DNA of 53,536 nucleotides from Caballeronia sordidicola (GTDB lineage: Bacteria > Pseudomonadota > Gammaproteobacteria > Burkholderiales > Burkholderiaceae). Under the pieces are notes generated by a model. The model searched no databases. It saw only the letters and a list, made by a program, of their open reading frames with translations, and was not told where the DNA came from. A program made the position numbers and the translations under genes. The first letter of the stretch is position 1; every line of letters starts with the position of its first letter. Location of the stretch: contig NZ_JNFG01000207.1 in NCBI RefSeq assembly GCF_000729995.1, positions 1 to 53,536 of the forward strand, written 5' to 3'. Below, piece by piece: positions 16,709 to 26,838 of this stretch.

Positions 16709-18727
16709 TCAAGCCCCCCGCAACACCGGCACCACGGGCGCCTTCCCCTTGGCGCCCTCAGTCTCACCCGAAACAACCGCGTCCGGCGGATTCAGCCCCT
16801 CCCACGAGATACCGTCGGTGGACTGCCGCCGTGCCGCCGCCACACATGCTTCAACCAGTTCCTTGAACGACGTAGCCGCCGAGGTCTTGCGAATCACCTC
16901 CTCGCCTTCCAGCGTACTGTTCGGCAGCACCAATCCTACGATCAGGTCAGCTGTGGCCGTTCGCTGATGCAGACGCCGCAGCAAATTGCGCAAATACGGC
17001 GGCGATTCGGCGGCATCGAACGAAATCACGCAGATCAGCGACACCCCCGTCAAGTCGACCTCGTCGAAGCGCGTGCGCGAAAAGCGCTCATAGGGCGCCA
17101 GATCCGCGCCGAGGCCATGCTTGCGGAACAATTGCACCGCGATAGCCGCCCCCAGGTCATCAAGCACACCACGCCCGGCGATGCACAGCACAGACGCCGT
17201 ATGGCCTTCGCGGGCGGCGTCGAAGTGAGACGGCGGCGCTTCGTGCACGATGCCGGCTTCACGATCGGACATCTCGAGACTGGCCGGCGGGTCCTCTTCC
17301 TGCCTGACCGCCATCACCACGTCCTCTACTTCCTCGAGCCCTTCGACAATGTCCATCGCCGATTCGTTGATGCGTCTCAACTGGTCCGAGGTCACGACCC
17401 CGCGCAACACGTCGTTGTGCGCAATCCGCAACCCCTCAAGCGCCACTTCGTCGTAATACGCGCTAAGCGAACGCTCCTTGAGCAGCGACTCGGCCTGCAC
17501 GAGCGCTTCATCGGGATCGTTGGCGAGCAGCCGCTGATAGAAATTCTCCGCCGGCGTCAGCGCTGGACGGTCGCCGAACAGTACGTCGAGGAATTCCAGC
17601 CGTTCGACATGCCGCCCGAGAATTACCAGGCACAAGGTCAGCGGCGTCGATAAAACCAGCCCGATCGGTCCCCAGATCCAGCTCCAGAAAATCGCCGCAA
17701 CAATCACCGCGAACGGCGAAAGGCCCGTGCTGTGTCCATACAACAGCGGTTCGACCACCTGCCCCGCGACCACGTCGGTCACGCCGAACAGGACGATGGC
17801 CCAGATCATCATCGACCAGCCGGGTCCGACGGCCGCCGCGAACACCACGGCCAGCAACGCCGCGAGCCAGGTGCCCACGTACGGCACGAAGCGCAGCAAG
17901 CCGGTGAGCACGCCGAACAGCAACGCGCCGGGTACGCCGATGATCGCCAACCCAATCGATATGACGATGCCCACGCCCATGTTGATGCCAAGCTGCGCGA
18001 GGAAATAGCGGGACAACCGGCGGGCGGCCTCGTCCATGGCGGTAGTCGCGCGGTGCAGGTCGCGCGAGCCAAACAGCCGGATCAGCCGGTCGCGCAGGTC
18101 TTCCCGCTGCAGCAGGATGAAGATGGCGACTACAAGCACAATGCCGGTGGTTTCCAGCGGGCTGATCACCGGCGATAAAAACCGCTGCGCCAGCTCCACG
18201 GGCGACGGCGCCGGTTCGTGCACTTCAACCGGCATGGGGGCATCGATAGGCGAGGCCGCGGGGTTCTCTTCGTTCTTGCGAATCTCATCCTGGCGACTCG
18301 GCGACAGGCGCTTGAGCGCTGTCGCCGCTTGCCCCAGAAACGCATCGGCCCGGCCGATGGTTTTTTGCTGCACGGCGTCGATCTTGCGTTCCACCGCGAC
18401 CTGATACTGCGGCAAGTCACCGGCGAGTTGCGCCACTTGGGCGCCGATCAGCGCGCCAACCGCGGTCAGCACCGACAACGCGACCAGCACCGCCACGATC
18501 ACCGACGGCACCTGCCCGAACTTCAGCCGCCGCAACAAGTCCACGAACGGCGCGACCAGGAAGCTCAACAACACGGCGAGGATGATCGGAATCAGCACCG
18601 CGCGGCCGAAATACAACACGCAAATCACGACCACACCGGTAATTAACGATGTCAGCGCCCGCAAACCCGGTCCTTCGGGCGGCAAAACCGTGGTTGACGG
18701 CCGACGGGGCACGGGATCTGGATTCAT
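16709..18727 (-). CDS. AI-2E (PerM/TqsA) family permease with large soluble C-terminus
   Basis: This 672-residue protein has about eight membrane segments in its first 370 residues: two at the N-terminus, a long periplasmic loop, one segment, then a cluster ending IGLVLSTPLTLCLVILGRH, the family's hallmark. The family exports AI-2 in E. coli (TqsA) or small solutes elsewhere. The C-terminal 300 residues (from about FGDRPALTPAENFYQRLLANDPDEALVQAE) are soluble. They contain a tract like SVLCIAGRGVLDDLGAAIAVQLFRKHGLGA that recalls a Rossmann or B12-binding-like fold. Long versions of this kind are usual in Burkholderia. Substrate unknown. The ATG at 18725-18727 is chosen because it opens with the conserved N-terminus. 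Confidence 0.88.
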   Translation of the reverse strand: MNPDPVPRRPSTTVLPPEGPGLRALTSLITGVVVICVLYFGRAVLIPIILAVLLSFLVAPFVDLLRRLKFGQVPSVIVAVLVALSVLTAVGALIGAQVAQLAGDLPQYQVAVERKIDAVQQKTIGRADAFLGQAATALKRLSPSRQDEIRKNEENPAASPIDAPMPVEVHEPAPSPVELAQRFLSPVISPLETTGIVLVVAIFILLQREDLRDRLIRLFGSRDLHRATTAMDEAARRLSRYFLAQLGINMGVGIVISIGLAIIGVPGALLFGVLTGLLRFVPYVGTWLAALLAVVFAAAVGPGWSMMIWAIVLFGVTDVVAGQVVEPLLYGHSTGLSPFAVIVAAIFWSWIWGPIGLVLSTPLTLCLVILGRHVERLEFLDVLFGDRPALTPAENFYQRLLANDPDEALVQAESLLKERSLSAYYDEVALEGLRIAHNDVLRGVVTSDQLRRINESAMDIVEGLEEVEDVVMAVRQEEDPPASLEMSDREAGIVHEAPPSHFDAAREGHTASVLCIAGRGVLDDLGAAIAVQLFRKHGLGADLAPYERFSRTRFDEVDLTGVSLICVISFDAAESPPYLRNLLRRLHQRTATADLIVGLVLPNSTLEGEEVIRKTSAATSFKELVEACVAAARRQSTDGISWEGLNPPDAVVSGETEGAKGKAPVVPVLRGA

Positions 18728-18946
18728 GACATCGTTCTCATTCTTCGTTGATGACGGTATTAAGCGGCGTGTAAGGACATACAGGACAGCGTGGGACCAA
18801 AGGCAGCAGCGCACTCGCTAGTCCGGGCAGGATTGCGGTGCGGGCGCACGTTTTCCGATTCTGGAGTACCACGAGCCGGTGTCCGGCGGCCCGGGTGTCG
18901 AAGGAACGTCGACATATCTTGAGCAAGCGACATGCCATTTGCGCCA

Positions 18947-18992
18947 AAAGGTGAGTCAATACGGGAGCGCAAAGGTGAGTATTGACGGGAGC
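18947..18992 (+). repeat. Two tandem iteron-like repeats
   Basis: Copies at 18947-18968 (AAAGGTGAGTCAATACGGGA) and 18971-18992 (AAAGGTGAGTATTGACGGGA) start 24 bases apart, both followed by GC. They match the origin iterons fully in the AAAGGTGAG and CGGGA halves. They lie between the AI-2E permease start and the kinase stop, in a 315-base gap with nothing else notable. Confidence 0.8.
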
Positions 18993-19042
18993 GCGGGCGA
19001 TCCGCTGACCGCTCTTTCATCGCTCTTCCCCGCTCTTGACGG

Positions 19043-21550
19043 CTAGTCGTCCGTTACGCCCAGCGTGACCATCCTGCGAATCCTGCTCGCCATGGATTCC
19101 AGCGTAAACGGCTTGGTAATCATTTCCATACCGGTATCGAGGAAACCATTCGCGCGGGTCGCGGCTTCAGCATAACCCGTCATAAAAAGCACCCTCAACG
19201 TCGGCCGCGTCGCCCGCGCGGCGTCCGCCAGTTGCCGGCCGTTCAGCCCGGGAAGCCCGACGTCGGTCACTAGCAAGTCGATACGCGCATGCGAATTAAG
19301 GATGGTCAATCCCGACGGGCCATCGAAAGCTTCAAGCACCTGGTAATCCAGATCGCGCAGGATCTCGCACACGAGTTCACGCACGGACGCGTCGTCTTCC
19401 ACCACCAGGATCGCGTGCCGCCCGGCTGCACGATGCGCGTCGTTGAGTTCGCCCGCGATTTCCTGCGTGCCCGGATCGCCTGAAAAACGCGGCAAATACA
19501 GCCGGATCGTCGTGCCGGCGTGGGGCGCGCTCTCGATAGTCGCGATCCCGCCCGACTGCTTCGCAAACCCATAAGCCATCGATAAACCCAGCCCCGTACC
19601 CTGACCCAGCGGCTTGGTCGTGTAGAACGGGTCGAAGGCGCGCGCCTTGACGTCGGCGGGCATGCCCGCGCCCGTATCCGACACCGACACCACCACGTAA
19701 GACCCCGGTGCCACATCGGGATGGCGCGCGGCAAAGTCGTGGCCGAGTTCCACGTTGCCGGTTTCAAGCGTCAGGCGGCCACCTTCCGGCATGGCGTCGC
19801 GCGCGTTGATCGCGAAATTCAGCAGCGCGTTTTCAAGCTGGTTCGCGTCGCAGCGCGTGAGCCAAAGGTGCGGGTTGCGCACCACGCGCGTCTCGATCGC
19901 TTCGCCCATCGTGCGCTTGAGCAGATCATCGATGGAATGCAATAGCTCGTCCGCGTTCACCGGCTTCGGGTCGAGCGGCTGACGCCGCGAAAACGCCAGC
20001 AACCGGTGCGTGAGCGAGGCCGCCCGGTTAGCCGCACCGGTGGCCATCGAAATGAACCGGTCGATGTCGTTTGTGCGGCCGAGCTGGGTGTATCGGCGGA
20101 TCAGTTCGAGCGGCCCGGTGATGCCTTGCAGGAGATTGTTGAAATCGTGCGCAATCCCGCCCGTCAGTTGCCCGAGCGCCTCCATTTTCTGCGCCTGGCG
20201 CAGCGCTTCTTCGGTGAGTTGAAGCGCTCGCTGAGTTTCCTTTTCGCTGGTGACGTCGCGGCCGTTGCCGTAAAGCGTGTCGCCTTCCGGCGCGGCGACC
20301 CACGACACCCATCGATACGAGCCGTCCTTGTGACGGTTGCGATTCTCGAAGCGCACCAGCCCCGACCGGGCCGCCGACAGCAGCGCCGCTTCGGTGGCTT
20401 CCACGTCGTCGGGATGAACGATCTCCGCGAACGACTTGCCGATCAGCTCGTCCTCGCGGAAGCCGAGAACGTCGGTCCAGGCCGGATTGACGGCGCGCAA
20501 CACGCCCGCGCTGCTCGCGACGATGAACAGGTCGCGCGAATTGCGCCAGATGCTGTTGCGCTCGCGAGTGCGGGCATCGACATCAGCCGCCAGCGAATTG
20601 TTCAGGCGCCGCAATTGCGACTCGCTGACACGCAGGCGTTCTTCAAAGCGCTTATGCCCGGTGATGTCGTACGTCACGCCGAGATAACGCAAGCCGCCCC
20701 CACTGCCTTCGATCGCTTCGCCACGGCGCGCCATCCAGCGCTCCTCGCCGTTGTCCGGGCGGCGGATGCGGTACTCCAGGTAATCGAGCGCACCGGCCGG
20801 CATGTCGAGATGGCCGGCGCGCACGCGGTCGCGGTCGTCGGGATGAACGAGTTCCAGCAGGTCGTCGAGATGGTATTCATGACGCGGCGTCAAACCCCAT
20901 TGCCAGCACAATTCCTCTGACACGGCCAGGCGCCCGTTATGCGGAAATATCTCGAAGGTGCCAATTCCGCCCGCCTGCTGCGCGATGCGCAGACGCTCCT
21001 CGCTTTCGCGCAATGCCCGGTCGCTCGCATGGCGCTCGATGGCCAGCGCCGCGATGCTCGCCACTTGCGCGATGTCGTCCAGTTCCTCGCGCGACGGCGT
21101 TCTCGGTACCGAGTAATAGTTGGCGAAGGTGCCGAGCAGACGGCCGTCGGCCGCCTGGATAGGCATGGACCAGCAGGAGCGCAGGTCGTACTGCCGGGCA
21201 ATATCGCGGAACGCGGCCCAAATCGGGTCCGTCTGGATATCTTCCACAATCACCGGCTCGCCGCGGAACGCCGCCGCCCCGCACGATCCCATGAGCGGCC
21301 CGAATTCGAGGCCGTCCACAATGCGGTTGTAATCATCAGGCAAACTCGGCGCGGCGCCGTGAATCAGGCGCTTCCCGGTGGCATCAACAAGCAGCACGGA
21401 GGCACGCAGCGGCTGCTCGGAGCGGTTTTCCACTCGATGAACCACGTGCTCCAGCACCTCGCGCAGCGGCATGCCTGCAACGACGCGTCCGAGCACGGCA
21501 CGCTCGAATTCGAGCTGGCTTAGGGTGGAAAACAACACGGGTTTCTGCAT
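19043..21550 (-). CDS. Hybrid histidine kinase, GAF-PAS-PAS-HisKA-HATPase-REC
   Basis: This 835-residue cytoplasmic kinase has a GAF domain at about residues 20-175 (GSCGAAAFRGEPVIVEDIQTDP). A PAS fold (about 185-300) and a second PAS with PAC (about 330-445) follow. The HisKA has the phospho-acceptor box LTGGIAHDFNNLLQG and the HATPase domain has NARDAMP, DTGAGM and GTGLGLSMAYGF. The receiver domain at the end has VVEDDA, LVTDVGLPG and TGY...KPF. There is no membrane segment, so the signal is internal or diffusible. The initial ATG lacks a good ribosome-binding site; a TTG three codons upstream is the alternative. No response regulator gene is adjacent. Domain order in the shared C-terminal part is the same as in the truncated kinase at the window start. 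Confidence 0.95.
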   Translation of the reverse strand: MQKPVLFSTLSQLEFERAVLGRVVAGMPLREVLEHVVHRVENRSEQPLRASVLLVDATGKRLIHGAAPSLPDDYNRIVDGLEFGPLMGSCGAAAFRGEPVIVEDIQTDPIWAAFRDIARQYDLRSCWSMPIQAADGRLLGTFANYYSVPRTPSREELDDIAQVASIAALAIERHASDRALRESEERLRIAQQAGGIGTFEIFPHNGRLAVSEELCWQWGLTPRHEYHLDDLLELVHPDDRDRVRAGHLDMPAGALDYLEYRIRRPDNGEERWMARRGEAIEGSGGGLRYLGVTYDITGHKRFEERLRVSESQLRRLNNSLAADVDARTRERNSIWRNSRDLFIVASSAGVLRAVNPAWTDVLGFREDELIGKSFAEIVHPDDVEATEAALLSAARSGLVRFENRNRHKDGSYRWVSWVAAPEGDTLYGNGRDVTSEKETQRALQLTEEALRQAQKMEALGQLTGGIAHDFNNLLQGITGPLELIRRYTQLGRTNDIDRFISMATGAANRAASLTHRLLAFSRRQPLDPKPVNADELLHSIDDLLKRTMGEAIETRVVRNPHLWLTRCDANQLENALLNFAINARDAMPEGGRLTLETGNVELGHDFAARHPDVAPGSYVVVSVSDTGAGMPADVKARAFDPFYTTKPLGQGTGLGLSMAYGFAKQSGGIATIESAPHAGTTIRLYLPRFSGDPGTQEIAGELNDAHRAAGRHAILVVEDDASVRELVCEILRDLDYQVLEAFDGPSGLTILNSHARIDLLVTDVGLPGLNGRQLADAARATRPTLRVLFMTGYAEAATRANGFLDTGMEMITKPFTLESMASRIRRMVTLGVTDD

Positions 21551-21787
21551 GGTAGTCAAGCAACAGCCGGTATGTCGGGCACAGTGCGACGAGCGAAATG
21601 TTCCAAATGAATGTTGCAGATGAATGTTGCAGATACTAGCACCCGGTGTCGCGCGTCCACGGTTGCACTTTTATGCACAGCACGTGGCGCGCCTATTGTC
21701 CCCATCCAGATTATGTTTTAGGTCTACGGGCATGCATCGTGCGAGATTTGAAGGGTCGAAATAAAGCCTACGCGCAATGGATTTGTA

Positions 21788-21970
21788 ATGGCCGTGGAAT
21801 CGCCCTGTATCAACATCTGCAAATTCGATGGCACAACCGGGCTTTGCACTGGTTGCTTGCGAACCAAGGACGAATGCAAACAATGGAAGAAGCTGAAGAA
21901 CAAAACCCGGACAAAAATTATCGACGATCGGCCCAAACGTGCGGCTAAGCTTAAGAAGGCGAACAAATGA
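21788..21970 (+). CDS. DUF1289 small cysteine-rich protein
   Basis: This 60-residue protein starts MAVESPCINICKFDGTTGLCTGCLRTKDECKQW, the DUF1289 pattern with four spaced Cys that probably bind a metal (zinc or Fe-S). The C-terminus is Lys-rich (KKLKNKTRTKIIDDRPKRAAKLKKANK), longer and more basic than usual. Function unknown. It is a single gene, with no good ribosome-binding site in front of the ATG. Confidence 0.85.
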   Translation: MAVESPCINICKFDGTTGLCTGCLRTKDECKQWKKLKNKTRTKIIDDRPKRAAKLKKANK

Positions 21971-22112
21971 CGCGACGCGTGCATGCCGATGCAATCGCGA
22001 TTGCTCGCCAGGCTTTTGACACTACAAAAACGCGTGCTTGAGTGACGTTGCTCGAGTGACGCGATAAGACGGCAAGGACACGAAAAACCCACCTCACTTT
22101 GGGAGTTCAGTC

Positions 22113-22448
22113 ATGACCATCATCGTTAAGTCGAAACGCGTTTTATCGATATCCGCAGCCGTGCTCGTTACGTCGTTTGCTAATCAAGCGGTCTATGCGC
22201 AAACCACGAGCATGGGTTTGAGCCCCAACGACGACATGCGCGCACCGGCTAACAGCACGAAGTTGATGCCGAATGCGCCGCTAGGCAGCGAATATCCGAC
22301 CCACGGCAACCAGCAAGCGGGCGAGATGAACCTGAATCCGACCGATCCGCGTGCGCAGTTGATCAACGGCTTGCCCAACAACACGCAAAGCGGTGGTTAT
22401 GGCTCACCGCTGGCAGGCAACAAGTCCAATGTGCCGCAGGGGTACTAG
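22113..22448 (+). CDS. Exported hypothetical protein (111 aa)
   Basis: GGGAG precedes the ATG. An N-terminal signal peptide (KSKRVLSISAAVLVTSFANQAVYAQ, cleavage probably after VYA) is followed by about 82 residues rich in Asn, Pro, Gly and Met. No known domain and no Cys are seen. It is likely periplasmic and mostly unstructured. Not recognised. Confidence 0.72.
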   Translation: MTIIVKSKRVLSISAAVLVTSFANQAVYAQTTSMGLSPNDDMRAPANSTKLMPNAPLGSEYPTHGNQQAGEMNLNPTDPRAQLINGLPNNTQSGGYGSPLAGNKSNVPQGY

Positions 22449-22498
22449 GTATTACGGTTCGATGTTGCAGGCCGCGTTCCTTCGCTCGGGCTGCCAGC

Positions 22499-22849
22499 TC
22501 ATGTATGTGCAAGAACATTGATGAGTTTGCCGAACGGATCGCGGACGTAGAAACGTCTTACGCCCCAAGGTTCATTGACGGGTCCGTATTCAATCGGGAA
22601 ACCCGCATCTTTCATGCGATGGAAGGCAGCGTCCACGTCGTCCACTTCGATCGACAGGTCCGGCACCGGCGTGCCGGACCCGCCCTCCGAAGCCACGCTG
22701 ACCTGGACGCTCATGGTCGTCTCCGAACCGAAGGTCTGGATCCAGCCCTGATCCATCAGCAGGTCCAGACCCAGTACGTCCTGATAGAACAGCCGGGCGT
22801 GGGCAACATCTTGCGTGCCTATGTTGGCGACTATTCGCTTGACCTTCAT
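22499..22849 (-). CDS. VOC/glyoxalase-family protein
   Basis: This 116-residue protein of the vicinal-oxygen-chelate fold has an N-terminal betaalphabeta unit (RIVANIGTQDVAHARLFYQDVLGLDLL) and a second unit (LSIEVDDVDAAFHRMKDAGFPIEYGPVNEPWGVRRFYVRDPFGKLINVLAH). The end RDPFGKLINVL is typical of bleomycin-resistance/glyoxalase relatives. The second ATG (22847-22849) is chosen because AGGAG abuts the first ATG but is well spaced from the second. Substrate unknown. The gene at 22872-23384 lies 22 bases upstream on the same strand, so the two may share a transcript. Confidence 0.88.
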   Translation of the reverse strand: MKVKRIVANIGTQDVAHARLFYQDVLGLDLLMDQGWIQTFGSETTMSVQVSVASEGGSGTPVPDLSIEVDDVDAAFHRMKDAGFPIEYGPVNEPWGVRRFYVRDPFGKLINVLAHT

Positions 22850-22871
22850 CTTCATCTCCTGGCTTTCGAGC

Positions 22872-23384
22872 TTACGGCGCCTTCGATGGATACGGTAAGG
22901 GCATCGCTGCGGGATCGGTGGTCATGTTGTCGATGACCTTGTCGACATCTGCCGTTTTCGCCAGCTCGGAGAGGAATTTACTTTTATCGAAATCGGGCGA
23001 TACACAGCCTTGCACGTAGATAAACCTGCGCTGCAACATCAGCCATAACGATGATTGTTCGCGCCAATGCGTGGCGATATTGATCGTGCTGAGCCGACGT
23101 TGAACCGCTTCCGCTATCTCGGCATCGTAACGATACGCATTGGATAAACGGCACCGCCCCTCCACCCAGCAGCTATTACCACGCTCGATCCGGTAATGTG
23201 CTTCGTTCACCCATTCCTGTTCCGTCTCCAACGGGCCCAAAGGAATGGGGCACTCAGGGATAGCTTTGGAAATCTGGAAAAACGGATCGTTTCCGCGGTT
23301 ACTGCGCAGGTCGTCGGCAAGCGCCGGCTGGCTCACTATCGATACCAGCGAACACCAGGCGAAGAGTTGAATAAGCGATCGCAT
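22872..23384 (-). CDS. Exported protein with BON-like segment
   Basis: This 170-residue protein has a signal peptide (IQLFAWCSLVSIVSQPALA). The mature part carries three Cys. A segment from about residue 87 to 155 (DAEIAEAVQRRLSTI ... LQRRFIYVQGCVSPDFDKSKFLSELAKTADVDKVIDNM) has the spacing of a BON domain, a periplasmic phospholipid- or membrane-associated fold. The BON call is by pattern only. It precedes the VOC gene by 22 bases. Function unknown. Confidence 0.75.
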   Translation of the reverse strand: MRSLIQLFAWCSLVSIVSQPALADDLRSNRGNDPFFQISKAIPECPIPLGPLETEQEWVNEAHYRIERGNSCWVEGRCRLSNAYRYDAEIAEAVQRRLSTINIATHWREQSSLWLMLQRRFIYVQGCVSPDFDKSKFLSELAKTADVDKVIDNMTTDPAAMPLPYPSKAP

Positions 23385-23984
23385 TTTCTTGTACTCACGC
23401 GGTTCATGAGCGGCTGTCCTGAGGTTACCTTAGGGCTTGGCGAAGCCTGCCTTAGGCGTCGAATATAACCGATCGGATCAGCCCATCGGGCCGCGCTCTT
23501 TAATGCAGAGCTACGCAGCCTGCGATTGCGTCAACGCATCGAGGACTGCAACGCCCATCGTTGGCAGGCTTGCAACGTGTAAGCCCTCTGACAGTTATTG
23601 GTGAGAGCATGCCGAACCGTTTGCCGGGTCGCCGATTTCATTTTTCGAAACGTCCGCGGCAATTGCTCCATCTCTTGATGCATTGGCCGGTGTAAAGCCA
23701 TCCTTGACGGAATCGTGCCAGGTCCTGGCCGTCCGGCAGACGTGCGATCGTTAGCGACCCTAACTCTTTTACATCGCTTTCAATTCCAGTCACATTGTGC
23801 CGATACATGACGCGTGTTAACGATTTCTTCAGCTTGCGTCCATGGAGTTCCTTAACGCGGCGTCGCAACATGACCACACGCGTTTCCGGACTGTTCAGCG
23901 CCCAAGCGATGAACCGCCCGGCATCGCCTTTTTCGGCCAGTAGTTTGCTGACCGGTCCGACCTCGGCTTTTGGGAGAAATCAAC
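23385..23984. other. Intergenic region, one doubtful small frame
   Basis: This 600-base gap lies between divergent genes. A minus-strand frame (23638-23877, up to 79 residues, basic, MLRRRVKELHGRKLKKSL) is open but has no clear ribosome-binding site and no recognised motif, so it is not called. Nothing else is seen. Confidence 0.5.
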
Positions 23985-24239
23985 ATGAAGACACTTAGAA
24001 TCGTTGCGGCGTGCGCGGCCGCCCTCCTCGTTGGACAGGCATGGGCGCAAGATCAGCCTGCAACCACCGCGACCATGACCGCACAGCCCGCGCAGGACGT
24101 TGGAGGCGTAACAGATATATCCAGAAGCGATGCAGGCGCGCCTATGAGCTTGACGCGGCAACAGGTCTACCAGGACCTCGTTCATTCAGAGCGGTCCGGA
24201 GAACAAAGCCGGTTGCAGGAGCTCTATCACGGGCAGTGA
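23985..24239 (+). CDS. DUF4148 exported protein (second copy)
   Basis: This 84-residue protein has a signal peptide (MKTLRIVAACAAALLVGQAWA) and then a short DUF4148 core (LTRQQVYQDLVHSERSGEQSRLQELYHGQ). It is a paralogue of the protein at 3968-4255. GGGAG 8 bases upstream selects the ATG at 23985. Function unknown. Confidence 0.85.
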   Translation: MKTLRIVAACAAALLVGQAWAQDQPATTATMTAQPAQDVGGVTDISRSDAGAPMSLTRQQVYQDLVHSERSGEQSRLQELYHGQ

Positions 24240-24354
24240 CCCCGGCATGATTGGGTATTGGTATTCCGCGTGATGGGGGCAGCCCGCACGCGGAGTCCGG
24301 ACAAAGGCGCGCGGCGCGCCGGGTATCTGTGACTCATCCACGCAACGCCATCCA

Positions 24355-26115
24355 TCAAGCGCCGATCCTCTTTTCCAGGTTGTGAAATCGCCCTGTCGAC
24401 CGATAGCGATCGAACCAGGTGTTCGTGCGCAGCTCGCTCAACCGGGACGATCGTTCGGCCAGCGCAACGTCGAGCCAATGAAACATCTCGTCCTGCTTGC
24501 CCAGCCGGGCGTAGATTTCCGCAAACAGCAGCGGCGACGTATAGCCCGATTGCCGCCTCGCCAGCAAGTCCTCCAAGTACCACTGCAGAACCGCGTCGTA
24601 GCCGCCCGCTTCCCATACGGTCCGGATCACCTCGGCCCGGGCGAAGTCGTTGCAACGCGTCAACGCATCGACGGTCGCTTCCACCGCTTCCTTGTACGCG
24701 CCCTGCGCTTCGAACGCGATCGACAGCACCTGATAGATCAACGGCGACCGGTTGCCATGCCCCTCGGTCAGGAACTCCCGGGTGACCTCCTCGTACCGGC
24801 CTGATAACACCAGGCCGAATATTCGTGAGCCGTCGAACGTAAGCGGGTCGAGTCGCTCTGCCCGCTCGAACTGCGCGCGACCTTCCGTCTCCCGTCCGAG
24901 CGCCATCAACAATCGCGCGTAGAGGCGGCTGGTTTCGGCGAGGTTGGGATTCAGGCGCAGCGCTTCGAGAAATTCCGCCTCGGCCTTGCGCCAGTCCCAG
25001 TCATAGAAATAATGCACGCCAGCCAGTGCGTGATGAGCTTCCGGCAGATCCGGGTCCAGTTCCAATGCGCGAAGCGCGGCTTCCCGGGCTTTCGGATAGC
25101 CTTGCGACGGCGCAAACAGGCCATGCGTCACGGTCGATCCATAGATATTCGACACGCCGACATAACCGAGCGCGTAGGTCGGATCACGCTCGATCGCGGT
25201 CTCGAAGTAGCCGAGCGCGCGCGTAAAGTCCTCGCCGCTCAGCCCATGATGCGCGGCGAACCCCGGGTGGAAATGAACTCGGCGCAGCCAGTAATATCTT
25301 CCGTGCAGGTATGCATCGTGCGCCGCCGGATCGACGGGCAGACGTCTTGCCAGCATGCCCCGCTGCTGCTCCGCGAGCGTCGGCAACACGTCCCGCGCCA
25401 GCGCGGTCCCGACTTCCTTCTGCATATCCAGCGAGCCGCTGGTAGCCGGTTCATAAGCGCGGCCCCAGACCTGCGACTGATCGGTGCAGCGAATCAATTG
25501 CGCCAAAACGCGGACGCGTCCGCCCTCCCGCGTGAGCGAGCCTTCCAGCACATAGTCGAGCGCCAGTTCGTGCGCCATCTGCGCAATGCTCTTGTTGGAT
25601 CGCCGGTAACTTGCGGCGGTTGTCCTGGCAATGAGGTAGATCTGCTCGGCATGCAGCATGCCGATATTTGCGGAAGTCTCGTCGGCGAGCGCGTCGCAGA
25701 AGCCATCCTGGGTCGGGTCACCGCTCTTGTTTTCAAAGGGCAGCACCAACACGCGAACGGCGGCAGGTGCGGTGACTTCCGGTTGTGCCGGCGACATCCG
25801 CACGCCGTCCAGACGATAACCCTTGCCCTTGATAGTAAGCAGATACTGCGGATCGTCGGGATTCTCGCCAAGCGCAATGCGGATTTTCCGGATCGCCGTG
25901 TTAATGCTGTTGTCCGTGTCCCGGAACGCGCTGCCGCTCCACAGCAGCCTGACAATGTCAGCGCGCGTCACGAGTTCGCCCCCGCGCGATGCCATGAAAA
26001 TCAGGAGTTCCATGGGCAAGCGCTCCAGTCGGATGCGCTGCCCTGCACGGCGCAATTCGTAGCGCTCTACATCTAGCTCGACGTCCCCGATCCTGATGGC
26101 TGCGTGCGTATTCAT
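24355..26115 (-). CDS. CadC-like winged-helix regulator with TPR repeats
   Basis: This 586-residue protein has an N-terminal OmpR/PhoB-type winged helix (about 5-105: LDVERYELRRAGQRIRLERLPMELLIFMASRGGELVTRADIVRLLW ... INTAIRKIRIALGENPDDPQYLLTIKGKGYRL). A middle part follows, beginning VRVLVLPFENKSGDPTQDGFCDALADETSANIG, the FGGY-like segment that precedes TPRs in adenylate-cyclase/CadC relatives. Several TPR units run through the C-terminal 300 residues (ERDPTYALGYVGVSNIY, DLPEAHHALAGVHYFY, NPNLAETSRLYARLL). No membrane helix is seen, so it is a soluble version of the CadC type. GGAGG at good spacing selects the ATG at 26113-26115. Signal and target are unknown. Confidence 0.88.
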   Translation of the reverse strand: MNTHAAIRIGDVELDVERYELRRAGQRIRLERLPMELLIFMASRGGELVTRADIVRLLWSGSAFRDTDNSINTAIRKIRIALGENPDDPQYLLTIKGKGYRLDGVRMSPAQPEVTAPAAVRVLVLPFENKSGDPTQDGFCDALADETSANIGMLHAEQIYLIARTTAASYRRSNKSIAQMAHELALDYVLEGSLTREGGRVRVLAQLIRCTDQSQVWGRAYEPATSGSLDMQKEVGTALARDVLPTLAEQQRGMLARRLPVDPAAHDAYLHGRYYWLRRVHFHPGFAAHHGLSGEDFTRALGYFETAIERDPTYALGYVGVSNIYGSTVTHGLFAPSQGYPKAREAALRALELDPDLPEAHHALAGVHYFYDWDWRKAEAEFLEALRLNPNLAETSRLYARLLMALGRETEGRAQFERAERLDPLTFDGSRIFGLVLSGRYEEVTREFLTEGHGNRSPLIYQVLSIAFEAQGAYKEAVEATVDALTRCNDFARAEVIRTVWEAGGYDAVLQWYLEDLLARRQSGYTSPLLFAEIYARLGKQDEMFHWLDVALAERSSRLSELRTNTWFDRYRSTGRFHNLEKRIGA

Positions 26116-26838
26116 GTGCCCTCCAGCGAGATCGATTTTTATATGTGCTCTATCAAGCGCCACCGCCTCTGCTTGCATGTTTCACATCGACAAACATCAC
26201 GAATGCGAGCGTCGCATGGCACCACGACGATACTCGCCAGCACAAATGACCAGGCAGGCTGACGAGCAGGATCATCCAGCGCTGGCGGCGCAGCCATCAA
26301 CTCGTTTCAGATCGGAAGCGAATCGTCGAGCATAGCCCTCCTTGAAACATCGGGCACGCATAGCCGCGCAGGGACCAGAATGCATCACGTCATTTTCTGC
26401 GTGAAAGCGCTAACGCTCTACTATCCTAGAACGCGACCGCAGGTCATATCCGCCATTATTTTGAGAATATTGGCCGAAGCCCGGCGTTGGTGCATGGAGT
26501 GAAATATGCAGGGAGGAATGTGGAACCGATACCCCCGCGTGTGGCTGATTGCCAGGCAATGCTACTGCGAGCCACGTGTGCCGGCTTTCGCTTTTTGATG
26601 AGAGATTGAGTTAGCGCGCTGATGTACTTGGCACTAGTAGGCGTGATGCGGAAAATCTGATCCGAGGCCTTGTCGTGCCATGCAAGCCCCGCGCAATAAG
26701 CTAAGCACCCCGACGCTTATCCGCACGAGAAGCGCAGTCACCCACTTTCACGCGGCTGACCTAGGCCTTGCTGTTGCACTGGACGGGGACCGGCGTTGAC
26801 TGTCCTGCAGAACGCCGGCCCCCGTGCGCGACGCCGGA
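26116..26838. other. Intergenic region with one hairpin
   Basis: No convincing coding region is seen in this 723-base gap. An inverted repeat (ACCGGCGTT near 26791 and AACGCCGG near 26812) lies just past the stop of the minus-strand dehydrogenase gene and may end its transcript, though no U tract follows. Confidence 0.5.

Noticed and set aside
23638..23877. 79-residue basic protein
   Set aside because: No ribosome-binding site, no motif; kept only as a note in the intergenic entry.
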